From the IMG/VR virus record IMGVR_UViG_3300048583_000366, positions 1-64,000 of that record: a stretch of DNA of 64,000 nt; one strand, 5' to 3'. Positions 22,114-31,512 of the stretch are shown here, piece by piece. Under the pieces are notes generated by a model. That model had not been told where the DNA came from. It saw only the letters and a list, made by a program, of their open reading frames with translations, and ran no database searches. Each line of letters begins with the position of its first letter. Positions within the stretch are counted from its first letter, which is position 1. Made by a program: the position numbers and the translations under genes. The DNA comes from a virus.

Positions 22114-22525
22114 TTTCTAATCCTTTTAAAAGATTCCATAAATCATCTGTATTATCCAGCTTAATAGGGAAGTCAGACTTGTCTCTCAATTCTATCATAG
22201 TCCCATCAGCATTGTATCTGTCATACAGGAAAAAATCTATTAACTTTATCTGCTCTTTTGAGAAAGAGAAGTTAAGAAAAGAATCTATGATCTCAAAAAA
22301 TATCTTATTGTAATTATTAAGATTCACTCCCAAGGCCTCATCCAGCATACCACTCCTCTCTTCTGCCTCTACTATTTTACTTATTATAGTGGAAAATAGG
22401 GCTTTACGTTGATCAGCTTCAGTTTTCTTACGTCTGCCTAAAGTAATTTTTTGACCTAGAATTTTTTCTATAGCTACTTTAACATTCTCTTGGTGCGGTA
22501 GTTCTGGATTGAATTCACTTTTCAT
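22097..22525 (-). CDS. Hypothetical protein (142 aa)
   Basis: The 142-residue protein is helical, with a basic patch near residue 30 (LGRRKKTEADQRK). It overlaps the HTH/zinc gene by 17 bp and the upstream gene by 11 bp. It may form a complex with its neighbours, but nothing specific shows that. Confidence 0.6.
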   Translation of the reverse strand: MKSEFNPELPHQENVKVAIEKILGQKITLGRRKKTEADQRKALFSTIISKIVEAEERSGMLDEALGVNLNNYNKIFFEIIDSFLNFSFSKEQIKLIDFFLYDRYNADGTMIELRDKSDFPIKLDNTDDLWNLLKGLENATKQ

Positions 22526-22868
22526 AACTTAAATTTTCTAATAATTCCGAATCTAGTATGTCCATTAAATCCTTGCATCTCTTACACATCTCATAGTTCT
22601 CAATATCTTCTGAGGAAAAAAATTCAACTGCTTTTAATAGACTATTTCTCCATCTCAACTTATTAAGTACTAGTAAATGTTCCTTATCAAGCATAAAAAT
22701 CTCAGCATTAGATTTTTTATTTTTAATACCATCTTCCACAGACTCTACCAATGTTTTAAATACTACCTGCTTAGATTCTTTTGATTCGCACATAGTCTCA
22801 TAGTCTTTAAAGGATCGGACATTGAAAGTGAGAATCGGTACTACTCTTTTGCTGCTTTTCCTTTTCAT
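22515..22868 (-). CDS. Hypothetical protein (117 aa)
   Basis: The 117-residue protein has a very basic N-terminus (MKRKSSKRVVPIL) and a helical C-terminus with a CKRC pair near residue 102. It begins the four-gene overlapping chain after the WYL-like gene. The family is not recognised. Confidence 0.6.
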   Translation of the reverse strand: MKRKSSKRVVPILTFNVRSFKDYETMCESKESKQVVFKTLVESVEDGIKNKKSNAEIFMLDKEHLLVLNKLRWRNSLLKAVEFFSSEDIENYEMCKRCKDLMDILDSELLENLSYEK

Positions 22869-22878
22869 CTTTATTTGT

Positions 22879-23796
22879 TTATAGTATTCTCACTGCTTCT
22901 AATATTGCTCCAACCATAGACTCTTTTAACTCATCTTTTTTAGCTCCAGGCCTAGCTGGTCCTTTACCAGTTCTAGCTGGATTCAAGGCTCCTGGCCTAG
23001 CTGGTCCTTTTACAGGTTTTTTGGAAGACTGAGGCTCTTGTTTAGTAGATCCTCCTCCCAGGCCTGGTGAAGATATGCTAGGTTCCTTTTCTGCCTTTTT
23101 TGTACCACCTGGTTTACTTGGTTTAGGTGGTTTACTAGCAGGAGGTACTGGTGGGGTATCTTGATTAAAATCAGCAATAGCGTATATAATATCCAGATGT
23201 TTATCTCCGCTTGGATTGAAATCCGCTCTAGGGGGTGTATAAAAAGTTTTAGTCCCTGCCACTTGCCATTCACCTATTCTGTCCAGCCTAAATAGTTTCC
23301 AAGCTGGTACCTTTGTTATAGTCTTACCGGAATCCTGCCACGCCCTTACATACTTAACTCCCTTCCTTGAACCGAAGCAAACAGGTTTAACACTAGTTCT
23401 CCATCCAGGATCTTCTTCTTTATCTCCCTGATAGTATAGTTTTATAATCCTTTTGTTTACAATGGCATCTGCAATCTGCTTATCCATTCCAGATAACTCT
23501 GTCTTTACTACTTTGGCGCTAGAAGTTTGCTTTTCCTTTTCGGCCCTCTTTGCTGGCTCACTTCCTAATATATTCCAATTAGTTATTTTACCAAGCTCAT
23601 ATCTTTTAAGATCGTCCTCACCTTCCTCAAATGCTATTAAAAAATCTGTCCCATTCACATTTTGCACTCTAACAGGTTCTATTTTTAACCAATGCTTATC
23701 ATAATAGATACTCCTTTTCTTTCCAGAATCTACAAATTTAGTAGCTGTGCTTATATCTATCGGTGCTTCCATGAGCATTGTCAGTAGTGATGTCAT
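22879..23796 (-). CDS. WYL-like protein with proline-rich tail
   Basis: The 305-residue protein has a WYL-type segment at about 108-170 (IADAIVNKRIIKLYYQGD, then R..VKPVCFG..KGVKYVRAW and LFRLDRIGEW) and a possible degenerate copy at about 25-80. A low-complexity Pro/Lys linker follows, with two copies of KGPARPG. The N-terminus MTSLLTMLMEAP resembles a T4-type capsid-targeting peptide cleaved after LxE. A TATTTATA motif 4 bases upstream suggests late expression, unusual for a ligand-sensing regulator. It may be a virion or DNA-associated protein. Confidence 0.5.
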   Translation of the reverse strand: MTSLLTMLMEAPIDISTATKFVDSGKKRSIYYDKHWLKIEPVRVQNVNGTDFLIAFEEGEDDLKRYELGKITNWNILGSEPAKRAEKEKQTSSAKVVKTELSGMDKQIADAIVNKRIIKLYYQGDKEEDPGWRTSVKPVCFGSRKGVKYVRAWQDSGKTITKVPAWKLFRLDRIGEWQVAGTKTFYTPPRADFNPSGDKHLDIIYAIADFNQDTPPVPPASKPPKPSKPGGTKKAEKEPSISSPGLGGGSTKQEPQSSKKPVKGPARPGALNPARTGKGPARPGAKKDELKESMVGAILEAVRIL

Positions 23797-23800
23797 CTTC

Positions 23801-23808
23801 TATAAATA
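23801..23808 (-). promoter_or_regulatory. Candidate late promoter motif TATTTATA
   Basis: The minus strand reads ACCATATTTATAGAAGATG, with the octamer 4 bases from the WYL-like start. If it acts as a -10 element the transcript would be leaderless or start inside the gene. Confidence 0.4.
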
Positions 23809-23821
23809 TGGTATATACTTG

Positions 23822-24655
23822 TTACACCTCAAGAACAGCTTTGCCGTAGAAATGATAATGGCACACTCCAATATCCTTAAACAATATGTTCTTGTGGGAG
23901 GGATCCCCTATTGGATAATTTTCAACCAAACTCAGTAATTCTTTGAATTTATCTAAGATCAAGCAGTGTTTGCTTTTGTCTTTTACAGTTCTTCCTAGAT
24001 GAGTTTCACAATCAAATTTGATATCAAAAGGTATTTCCCAGGGTTTTATATTCGGATAGTTCTTCTTAATCTCTGTATAAACACGATGTTTATCGTTAAC
24101 ATCGTTGCCATAAAGCATATCAATATCATTGATGCGCAAAATGAAAAAAGTAGTTTGAGGAGTCCAAAAATGACTTTCAAAATTTTCATATATTTTAAAT
24201 AAGTTTTCCTTAGACCCAGCTCTAACTATAGATTCATTGCTAAATCCAGGAAGATAATAAAAATCTACCTGTGGGACTTCTGCCAAAAGTAGAGCCTCGG
24301 AAACTATAACATCATCCATAGACTTAAATAAATATTCCACTTGAGGTAACTTCCACCTTATATGTCTTAGTATAGCTTCCTCCAAGTCTATAGTACCGAA
24401 CATGTGTCCTCTATTTTCCGGAAGATCTAATATAACTGATTTTGGGACATTCTCAGACCATATGGTTTTATAGGCCTCTACTATATTGTTGGAAACTGTA
24501 TCGGTCCTATTTAGGGCCAGGATTACGTAGGGGAACCTGTTTATGGTTGGAAGATTGTACTCTAGAAAAAATACTAACTTATCCAGAGATTCTTTTCCGG
24601 ACACTGTAGCTATGGTTCCAAAACAAGACTCTGGTAGAATATCCTCTAGTTTCAT
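23822..24655 (-). CDS. Glycosyltransferase-like protein
   Basis: The 277-residue protein has a GT-A-like layout: alternating strands and helices in the first half (FPYVILALNRTD) and an acidic SMDD motif near residue 115 that could serve as the DxD metal site. The C-terminal His-rich segment is unusual. It is the first gene of the glycosylation island in gene order. No exact GT family is recognised. Confidence 0.5.
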   Translation of the reverse strand: MKLEDILPESCFGTIATVSGKESLDKLVFFLEYNLPTINRFPYVILALNRTDTVSNNIVEAYKTIWSENVPKSVILDLPENRGHMFGTIDLEEAILRHIRWKLPQVEYLFKSMDDVIVSEALLLAEVPQVDFYYLPGFSNESIVRAGSKENLFKIYENFESHFWTPQTTFFILRINDIDMLYGNDVNDKHRVYTEIKKNYPNIKPWEIPFDIKFDCETHLGRTVKDKSKHCLILDKFKELLSLVENYPIGDPSHKNILFKDIGVCHYHFYGKAVLEV

Positions 24656-25470
24656 TATAATTTGATAAAGTGTGGGTATTTTAGCATCAAGTTTCTCACT
24701 GTCTCCGGGTATTCTTCAAGTCCTACAAACTTGTACCTTACACCGGGCCTGTTAAATATATCCTCGCCTCTTTCTAAAGACTTGATAATATGCTCATCAG
24801 AAGTTATTTCAGGGTTATTGAATTCTGTATGAGCAAAAGATTGTATTTTAGTTCGTATTTTTTCTACCCCTCCTAGAAAAGAGAAATGGTACCCACCTGA
24901 TATTTGCTTATTTGAGTTCCTGGAATTTCTTAAATCTTGAGGAGTGGTTTCTTTAAAAGTCTTTCCCTGGCATGCTACTGTACCATTCCAATATCTTTCA
25001 TATCCTATATTTTGGCAGTTCATATAATAGTAATGAAACAGCATTTTAATAGATATTGGGGAAATTATAGGAATATACTCCTTTAAAATTTTAACGGTTT
25101 CTGGAAATGGTATCTCATCCAAATCCCCTACTAACACAATGTCTTCATCACTCACCATATTGGAAGCATACATAAGAGCATTCCTCTGCTCATTTTCTAG
25201 GATCCAGCTACCATTAGAAGGAGTATATGACTTAACATCGTCAAAGGACAACCCTTCTACCTTTTGATCAACCTGAATCATTATTATCTTATGTTTCCAT
25301 TTTTTAAATTGCTCTAAGTTCTCTCCTAAGGTGAAAAACTTTTCTTTTCCACTATGAGTAAGATTACTTTCTACTATTACATGGTAATCCACCACATCAT
25401 CCAATAATTCCATCCTAAATTTTAATAAGTCAAGCTCATTAAAAAAAGTAAACATATCAAATACTTTCAT
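24655..25470 (-). CDS. Glycosyltransferase family 17-like
   Basis: The N-terminus MKVFDMFTFFNELDLLKFRMELL, then VDYHVIVESNLTHSGKEK, matches GT17 (N-acetylglucosaminyltransferase III-like) enzymes that use nucleotide sugars. A VGDLDEIP block near residue 98 gives the acidic metal-binding motif. At 271 residues it is a single catalytic domain without signal peptide, so it acts in the cytoplasm. It overlaps both neighbours by a few bases. Confidence 0.75.
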   Translation of the reverse strand: MKVFDMFTFFNELDLLKFRMELLDDVVDYHVIVESNLTHSGKEKFFTLGENLEQFKKWKHKIIMIQVDQKVEGLSFDDVKSYTPSNGSWILENEQRNALMYASNMVSDEDIVLVGDLDEIPFPETVKILKEYIPIISPISIKMLFHYYYMNCQNIGYERYWNGTVACQGKTFKETTPQDLRNSRNSNKQISGGYHFSFLGGVEKIRTKIQSFAHTEFNNPEITSDEHIIKSLERGEDIFNRPGVRYKFVGLEEYPETVRNLMLKYPHFIKL

Positions 25471-26186
25471 CTATCCATTCTTGAGTGTGTGAATAATCCT
25501 TCTCCATGAGCTACTATAAATGGCTGTTCTTGCCACCAACCATCTATTTTTCCTTCAAGTTCTATCCCTTCCCCGGCAAATGGAGATATCTGTTCAAGGT
25601 AGAAATGAGTTTTATACATGCATGGGTTATTAGTATGGTTAGCATACTTAGAAGTAGCTGCATATAATCCTGTATCAGGATCTTTCCATATTAACCCAGG
25701 GAACTGTTGATCTGGATTTTCAACCCAATGACAGCACTCAAATAAATGCTTAGGACTAGCCATCTCTCTTCCCTTATATTGCTGAGTGTATAAAGGTTCA
25801 CCCGGGTTTCTACGATGTCTATATTTAACAGCGTCAGCCGTTCTTGCACTAAGCATCTCTAGTCCCTGGTTAAGTCTACCATAAGTGGCCCCTATATCCT
25901 CTATATTAACCCAATCATTTTCAAGAAATAGGATATTATCTGCTAAAGCAGTCTGAGCAAGTCTAGTAAAAGCTTTCCCTATCCCCACATTAGTTTCACT
26001 GAGAATAGCATGCACTTTATATAATTCAGCTATAGACCTGTCCATCTCATTACCCTCCTGAAAGAATATTCGGACATCTTTTACCATAGTCAATAGACCT
26101 GACTTTTTATAAGACTCCATGGTATTTATAAGAGTCAAAGGAGATTTCCAGGATAGGATACCTATAGTTAAATTAAGCTCTTGCAT
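25467..26186 (-). CDS. Glycosyltransferase (GT-A, family 2-like)
   Basis: The 239-residue protein begins LTIGILSWKSPLTLINTMESY, the usual GT2 entry strand and helix, and has FLENDW near residue 93 where a DxD-like motif is expected. The second half is aromatic-rich and may bind the acceptor. It overlaps the methyltransferase upstream by 14 bp. Confidence 0.65.
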   Translation of the reverse strand: MQELNLTIGILSWKSPLTLINTMESYKKSGLLTMVKDVRIFFQEGNEMDRSIAELYKVHAILSETNVGIGKAFTRLAQTALADNILFLENDWVNIEDIGATYGRLNQGLEMLSARTADAVKYRHRRNPGEPLYTQQYKGREMASPKHLFECCHWVENPDQQFPGLIWKDPDTGLYAATSKYANHTNNPCMYKTHFYLEQISPFAGEGIELEGKIDGWWQEQPFIVAHGEGLFTHSRMDR

Positions 26187-26763
26187 ATAGTTCGAAAAAT
26201 TGTTCGTAAGAAATTACACCTAACCATTCTTTATGGTTTGCTTGATAGCTTTCCCAATTTAAATTATCCATGGTTGGAGAAGTTAACTCTTGCTTGCCTG
26301 GGCGTACTATTGCACATCCACAATCATGATCCACAGTTCTTATTTCTAAATCTGCTCTATCGCTTTTTAAATCAACAATAGCCTTCCAGACATCTCCCAT
26401 CCAAGGTCCTCCATGATCATCCCTGGCCTGTACTCTTTCGGTATCCGGCATACAGTCATGAACCACTATAGTACCGCCTTTCTTAAGATGACTCAGAGAG
26501 TTTATAATATCTCTATACACTTGCTCCCTGTGATGAAGACCATCTACAAAAACAATGTCGTATAGAACATCTGCAGGTAATTGCTCAAAAAAAGCATCAG
26601 AAGTCATAACATAATCACACCTATTCCTAGGAGCAGGGTCCACTGCTGTTTTATTTGGAGTCTTTATTTTTGCACAACAGGATTCGTAATCCTGAACTCC
26701 AACTTCTAAATAATCTTTGTACCCATTCTGGTCTACTAAGTAATTAATAATATCCCATCTCAT
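26173..26763 (-). CDS. SAM-dependent methyltransferase (Methyltransf_24-like)
   Basis: The 196-residue protein has a class I fold: the SAM loop YLEVGVQDYES near residue 19, the acidic motif II VDPAPRN near 42 and the motif DIVFVDGLHHREQVYRDI near 70, followed by GGTIVVHDCMP. This HH and HDC pattern is typical of family 24 methyltransferases that act on sugars or small molecules. It probably methylates a glycan made by the neighbouring enzymes. Confidence 0.75.
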   Translation of the reverse strand: MRWDIINYLVDQNGYKDYLEVGVQDYESCCAKIKTPNKTAVDPAPRNRCDYVMTSDAFFEQLPADVLYDIVFVDGLHHREQVYRDIINSLSHLKKGGTIVVHDCMPDTERVQARDDHGGPWMGDVWKAIVDLKSDRADLEIRTVDHDCGCAIVRPGKQELTSPTMDNLNWESYQANHKEWLGVISYEQFFELYARA

Positions 26764-26764
26764 A

Positions 26765-27424
26765 TTAGTCTGTTTTATATTTTGTGTCGTAAATTACAGC
26801 GTCTGCATTTTTTATCTTATCAAATATTGGATCATTTGATGTAGTGCTCATTTTAGTCTGTATAGGAAATATGAATACTCCATTAGCTCTTCCAGACCTT
26901 CTATTCTCATGAAATATATAATCATCTCCTGCCCATATAAGTAAATCATCAGGTATTTCCGGATAGTTCTTTTTAGCCATAACCATAATAATCCCAAACC
27001 CCCAACACCTTATAGGTATGGGAGATACTTGAAAATCCTTAACAGTGAATCTTTGTGGAGTTTCCATTTCTTGAATAAGGGGATGATACGCTCCCACTAC
27101 TCCAATATTATCAAAGTCCACATAATGCATTTGAGAGAATATACCGTCAGGTATGGTGATATCGTCATTTAATATGGCTACGTACTCCTGGGTGCTTAAA
27201 GATACTCCAAGATTCCAAGCCGGGTTTACGAAGATATTCTTCCCCTGGTTATATATTTTCAATTTTAAGGAGATGGGTATATCTGGAATATCAGTATCAG
27301 TGCTATTATTTATTATAATAACTTCAGCTACTGAATCATCTTCATAGAGATTTTTGAGTAGCTTGCTAGTAACATCTAAGCACCTGAACATTGTTGGAAT
27401 TATTACTGAAAACTTTCTCTCCAC
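26765..27424 (-). CDS. Glycosyltransferase family 2
   Basis: The 219-residue protein begins KFSVIIPTMFRCLDVTSKLLKNL and has NPAWNLGVSLSTQEYVAILNDDITIP near residues 70-95, with NDD as the metal-binding motif. This is a typical compact GT2. It overlaps the next GT gene by 22 bp. Confidence 0.82.
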   Translation of the reverse strand: MERKFSVIIPTMFRCLDVTSKLLKNLYEDDSVAEVIIINNSTDTDIPDIPISLKLKIYNQGKNIFVNPAWNLGVSLSTQEYVAILNDDITIPDGIFSQMHYVDFDNIGVVGAYHPLIQEMETPQRFTVKDFQVSPIPIRCWGFGIIMVMAKKNYPEIPDDLLIWAGDDYIFHENRRSGRANGVFIFPIQTKMSTTSNDPIFDKIKNADAVIYDTKYKTD

Positions 27425-28293
27425 TCTTTATAATTTTCTATTATAGTGTCAACTCTCTGAACTTGGGTGTGGTTAGCTAATACCTTTCTATATCCGTTAG
27501 TAGCTATTGTTTCTCTTTCCTCTTTTCCTTCTTTACAAAGATAGTAATTTATCTTAGATATACAATCAGCGATATTGTCGTAGTAAACTATATCCTTTCC
27601 TTCTTCAAATAAGTCATCTATGCGAGTATCAGAACTTAATCTATCGGTTAATACCATTCTATCACAAGCCATCCCTTCAAAAATTCTTCTGGTTATTTCT
27701 CCCCATCTGCTGTTCTGTAATACTATTTTTCCGTTATTTAAAAACGCTCCGTACCTTGTTCCCATTAACCCATTCATGTTTATAAACTTATGTGGCATGC
27801 AATAAGATAGATTATCCATAAAAGTAGAACCTCCTCTGCCTCTGGTAGATCTAACAGGTGGGTATTCATCATGACCTAAATATACATTATGTATACCTGT
27901 ATCTGCGAAATGGTTCATCCATAAACAATTGTAACCAGCGGCATTATACTTTTCTGAAGAAACATAATCAGGTGTTAATAGAAGATCGTAATTTTCACAA
28001 CAAGGCAAATGCTTAAAATAATTTTGAGGAGTATCACCATTCTCCCTTACCAAGAAAGTTTTATTGTAATTTAAAAATGACTTAATACCTTTTGGAATAT
28101 CTATTCCTTTCCAATCCATTGTTATTACTATATCAAAGAAAGGTTTCATCATATCTCTAAGGTCCTCAGCTAAATGGTACCTACTAACATTCCACCCCCT
28201 ATTCTTAAACTCTGTCATTAAAGAATGAGGAGTTGACCAGGACTCTGATCCATACTCATATACAAAAGCTATATTATAATTCGAATTTTGCAT
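27403..28293 (-). CDS. Glycosyltransferase, CgeB-like (GT-B)
   Basis: The start at the internal ATG (MQNSNYNIAFVYEYG) is preferred because the longer frame would overlap the FkbM gene by 62 bp. The C-terminal half has the CgeB/GT-B signature: LQNSRWGEITRRIFEGMACDRMVLTDRL, then DIVYYDNIADCISKI. The N-terminal half holds DIVITMDWKG. The enzyme should transfer a sugar from a nucleotide donor. Confidence 0.72.
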   Translation of the reverse strand: MQNSNYNIAFVYEYGSESWSTPHSLMTEFKNRGWNVSRYHLAEDLRDMMKPFFDIVITMDWKGIDIPKGIKSFLNYNKTFLVRENGDTPQNYFKHLPCCENYDLLLTPDYVSSEKYNAAGYNCLWMNHFADTGIHNVYLGHDEYPPVRSTRGRGGSTFMDNLSYCMPHKFINMNGLMGTRYGAFLNNGKIVLQNSRWGEITRRIFEGMACDRMVLTDRLSSDTRIDDLFEEGKDIVYYDNIADCISKINYYLCKEGKEERETIATNGYRKVLANHTQVQRVDTIIENYKEWRESFQ

Positions 28294-28927
28294 CAAAAGA
28301 TTTATTTCTGTTGTAATCGAATCTCTTATACCCAAGACTGAACAAATACTCTATCATCTCAACTTCGTATCCCCACAAAGGATGATCATTAGTAATCCCT
28401 ACTTCCATTAGTATTTTAGATGGCAAATGATTTTTAAAAAACTCCCTGGCCCCTAGAATAACTAAGTACTCAGATTGTTCTACATCTATCTTAATTACAT
28501 CTGGAGGAGGTATACGTCCATGCTTAATTACGCTATTTAATGTCATACCCGTAACTAGCTCTTTGCTACCATAATCCAAAATGGATGATATAGTATTCCA
28601 CCCTCTGTTATCCGTATCTACAGACATAGTTATTACTCCATCTTCCGATGATAATGCTGCATTAAAAATTTGAACAGTAGAAGTGCATTCCTTAAATTTC
28701 TCTACTGCAGCATTGTAATACATGGTTATTGGCTCAAACATTACCAGATGAATATCGGGTCTCTTCTCTATAACCTTTTTAGAAAGTAGTCCGGTATTAG
28801 CGCCAATATCATATAGAACTCCATCTTTAGGAGTATTCTCTATCAAGTAATTTATATTATCCACTAAAGATGGATATAACCTATCTTCCCAAGCTTGAAA
28901 CTGATTCAGATTACGAAATTGATCCAT
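28274..28927 (-). CDS. FkbM family methyltransferase
   Basis: The 217-residue protein has LYDIGANTGLLSKKVIEKRP near residue 36 (SAM loop), VMFEPITMYY near 60, and IKIDVEQSEYLVILGA near 140, the signature of FkbM O-methyltransferases. In phages these are often in glycan clusters. It has a 2-base gap to the upstream GT-B gene. Confidence 0.85.
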   Translation of the reverse strand: MDQFRNLNQFQAWEDRLYPSLVDNINYLIENTPKDGVLYDIGANTGLLSKKVIEKRPDIHLVMFEPITMYYNAAVEKFKECTSTVQIFNAALSSEDGVITMSVDTDNRGWNTISSILDYGSKELVTGMTLNSVIKHGRIPPPDVIKIDVEQSEYLVILGAREFFKNHLPSKILMEVGITNDHPLWGYEVEMIEYLFSLGYKRFDYNRNKSFDAKFEL

Positions 28928-28928
28928 A

Positions 28929-29858
28929 TTATAAAAAAGATTTGAATTTTTTCATTACCTCTTCCGGAGTAAAATCTTTAACCAGGTGCCGCATATAGTA
29001 TTTCTTTTTTTCAAATGACAGTAGAATAGTTTTCAACTCTTCAGAAGTTTCATAATAAAACCCTTCACTACCTAGCATATGAATATGATTTCTATCTCTA
29101 CCGTCTATATTAGTTATCACAGGCTTGTCCTGATGTAAAAACTCAGCTATAGCTAATCCGAAAGTCTCTCCTTCCATTCTCCCATGTATCATTGCGTCAC
29201 ATGTATTTATAAACCTGGTTTTAGTTACCAAATCTATTTCCGGATCTACGTGTATTATTCTATCGTGGTAAACATTAAGAGGCGCTGTATTCATTAGTAA
29301 AAATACTATATCTCCACGACTGGCACAAACATCTTTTATTATATCTAGGTATGGAACATCAAATTGAGAATATCCTCCATGCCTACCAAAGACTATGGCA
29401 TCCTTTTTAATTCCTATGAAGTCTCTGAAATCTTCTGTCTCCTTTGGAAGACTAACTATGTGCGGAAGGTAATCTATTTTATATTTGTCACCTAGCCATT
29501 TGCTTACAGCTACGTAATGATCTCCATGAGGTTGAGATCCATCAAATACTGCATGGACTATATTCTTTATTCCAGGTACTAGTTTTCCATCATTAGCCCC
29601 ACCTTTTATAAAGTAAGCGTGAGTTATTTTAAATATGTTCACCAAGTTAGAACAGAACTCAGTAAAATCATCATAAAGAAGTATTCTGTCAAACCCAAAT
29701 CTTCGTACAAACTTATCATGAGCAGACATATCACTGCCCATGGGTACAGCTATATAAGATTCATTTCCTAGAATAGTTTCATTATAATGAGCGTAGTCAT
29801 ATAAGGCTATTTCTGTGCCCCTTATTCCCAATTGGTTTGAGTGGAACAATACCCTCAT
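28929..29858 (-). CDS. Glycosyltransferase (GT-B, family 4-like)
   Basis: The 309-residue protein starts with MRVLFHSNQLGIRGTEIALYDYA, the GT-B N-terminal loop, and has DAMIHGRMEGETFGLAIAEFLHQDKPVITN near residue 220, the E(x7)E donor-binding region of family 4 enzymes. It overlaps the next GT gene by 4 bp. Confidence 0.75.
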   Translation of the reverse strand: MRVLFHSNQLGIRGTEIALYDYAHYNETILGNESYIAVPMGSDMSAHDKFVRRFGFDRILLYDDFTEFCSNLVNIFKITHAYFIKGGANDGKLVPGIKNIVHAVFDGSQPHGDHYVAVSKWLGDKYKIDYLPHIVSLPKETEDFRDFIGIKKDAIVFGRHGGYSQFDVPYLDIIKDVCASRGDIVFLLMNTAPLNVYHDRIIHVDPEIDLVTKTRFINTCDAMIHGRMEGETFGLAIAEFLHQDKPVITNIDGRDRNHIHMLGSEGFYYETSEELKTILLSFEKKKYYMRHLVKDFTPEEVMKKFKSFL

Positions 29859-30478
29859 AATGACTCGTATAAGTTATTCTGTAATTCTTGTCTCTTGATA
29901 TCCTTCATGTGTAGAAGACAATAGTCCTCTGTCTCATAAGGCAGAGTAGTATGAGTCTCATGGCCCACTAATCTTTCATGGACTTTCCCTTCCCACTTTA
30001 TAGTCTCTATATTTTTTATAATCCTGGTCTGTAGATCGGGGTACATTACGTATCCTTTTTCATTAACAGTCCATCCCCACTTAGCTATATGTTCCGGTGT
30101 AAGTCCTACAACTACATTCACCCTGGGTACCAGGTATAAATCTACCTTCGAATTATTGTATAATATTTCTTTTAAAGTTAGCATGAGATTTTCATGCATA
30201 TTCTCATCTGCATCTATAAAGAAAATATACTGTTTGGCACATTTAGACTTTGCAAAATTTTTATGGGCTGAGAAATCTCCTTCAAACTTATGCTGGTAGT
30301 AGGAGATTTTATCTTTATATTTTTCTAATACTTGTACAGTGGTGGGCTCATCTGAGTAATCATCTACTACCACTATCTCATCTTCCGGCTGTAGATGCCT
30401 AAGTAACCTTTGCATAAGGGAATCTATATACATACTCCCCTCATTATGAACTGTTATACAGTAAGATATACTAACCAT
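29855..30478 (-). CDS. Glycosyltransferase family 2
   Basis: The 207-residue protein begins SISYCITVHNEGSMYIDSLMQRLL and has DEIVVVDDYSDEPT near residue 35 and FIDADENMHENL near 88, the DAD metal motif of GT2 enzymes. Resembles WaaE-type LPS core glycosyltransferases. It has an 8-bp overlap with the upstream 67-aa gene. Confidence 0.82.
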   Translation of the reverse strand: MVSISYCITVHNEGSMYIDSLMQRLLRHLQPEDEIVVVDDYSDEPTTVQVLEKYKDKISYYQHKFEGDFSAHKNFAKSKCAKQYIFFIDADENMHENLMLTLKEILYNNSKVDLYLVPRVNVVVGLTPEHIAKWGWTVNEKGYVMYPDLQTRIIKNIETIKWEGKVHERLVGHETHTTLPYETEDYCLLHMKDIKRQELQNNLYESL

Positions 30479-30674
30479 TGTGCGTGTTTAATACTTTAAA
30501 AAATCCACGATAATTTTGTATGTTCCTGAGAATTTTTAAAACTAGTTCTTTATCCTCCAAGTCAGCTCCCTCTAATTTTTTTATAAGGATTTTTAGTTCA
30601 TTATCTGCATCCTTATGTTTTTTTTCCCAGGCTTTATTAGCATCATATTCGTAAGAATCGCTATAATGTCCCAT
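30471..30674 (-). CDS. Hypothetical protein (67 aa)
   Basis: A 67-residue charged, helical protein, rich in Lys, Asp and Glu in the middle. It sits between the zinc-ribbon and GT2 genes. No motif is recognised. Confidence 0.6.
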   Translation of the reverse strand: MGHYSDSYEYDANKAWEKKHKDADNELKILIKKLEGADLEDKELVLKILRNIQNYRGFFKVLNTHNG

Positions 30675-30684
30675 AGTATTTAGT

Positions 30685-31128
30685 TTAAAGAAATCCTAAG
30701 GCCTCTAAAGCTTTGGAAAAATACCCCTGATCAAAATGCATAACATTTTTCATATCAGTTTTATACTTGTGGTATGTCCCATCTGCTTTTCTAAATCTTT
30801 CTTTTTCTTCCTCTTTCACAGGTATGTGTAAAGCTACTGCCCATTTCCAGTCTTCTTTGTTGGTACCATCCGGAAACACTATACCCACACCTTCCTTTAT
30901 TACAGTATTAGGGTACCAGACAAATCCCTCAGAATCAATAAATTTAATATCCCTAAATAGATTAGGAACCATGGACTGATATTCCATAATAGCCTCAGTA
31001 TTTTCCAGTAGAAGAGTATTGGTGGTATACCCACACTGAAGGCAATCCCAAGAAATAACTCCGTCACGATGTCTTTCATAACAAAGAGGAGATCCGCATT
31101 TTCTACAACTAGTCAATGTATCTTTCAT
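30685..31128 (-). CDS. Zinc-ribbon protein (147 aa)
   Basis: Two knuckles, CRKCGSPLC near residue 8 and CLQCGY near residue 30, form a zinc ribbon. The remainder (FVWYPNTVIKEGVGIVFPDGT, then FRKADGTYHKYKTDMKNVMHFDQGYFSKALEALGFL) is typical of a phage protein seen in many large myoviruses. Function is unknown. Confidence 0.62.
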   Translation of the reverse strand: MKDTLTSCRKCGSPLCYERHRDGVISWDCLQCGYTTNTLLLENTEAIMEYQSMVPNLFRDIKFIDSEGFVWYPNTVIKEGVGIVFPDGTNKEDWKWAVALHIPVKEEEKERFRKADGTYHKYKTDMKNVMHFDQGYFSKALEALGFL

Positions 31129-31130
31129 TA

Positions 31131-31508
31131 TTAATCTATTAGTAGTTGTTTAATTTTCATGCTTAAAAATTGTGGGTCTGATGGAATTACTTCTTCTTTA
31201 TTTATCCCAGGTAAATCAGAAGTTAAAGTTTCCGGATTCTTTGCTGTAGTAAATGTACAATCTTTATATTCTCCATTAGCTGAAGCGGCTACAGAAACTC
31301 CAGTAGCTGTAGACACCCAGGGTAAGCCGCCACCAGTACCTCCATCATTAGTTAATACTCCAGTAGGAAGTACTGTAAGAGGTTTATTTCCATCATTAAC
31401 TTTTTCCAACTCTTCCACCAATAAATCCCATTGAGCTGGTGTTATATTAAAAGAGTTAGCAGCTTTAGAAAAACCTTTTAGCCATATTACAAATTCTTTG
31501 CTTGTCAT
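31131..31508 (-). CDS. Conserved phage protein (125 aa)
   Basis: The N-terminus MTSKEFVIWLKGFSKAANSF is a pattern I have seen in many phages of Bacteroidota and other hosts, followed by a Gly/Thr-rich low-complexity middle. No biochemical role is known to me. A TATATTTG element lies 4 bases upstream. Confidence 0.6.
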   Translation of the reverse strand: MTSKEFVIWLKGFSKAANSFNITPAQWDLLVEELEKVNDGNKPLTVLPTGVLTNDGGTGGGLPWVSTATGVSVAASANGEYKDCTFTTAKNPETLTSDLPGINKEEVIPSDPQFLSMKIKQLLID

Positions 31509-31512
31509 AATG

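Noticed and set aside
28294-28335. Upstream start for the CgeB-like gene
   Set aside because: It lies wholly inside the FkbM gene; the internal ATG at 28293 gives a shorter overlap and a better N-terminus.
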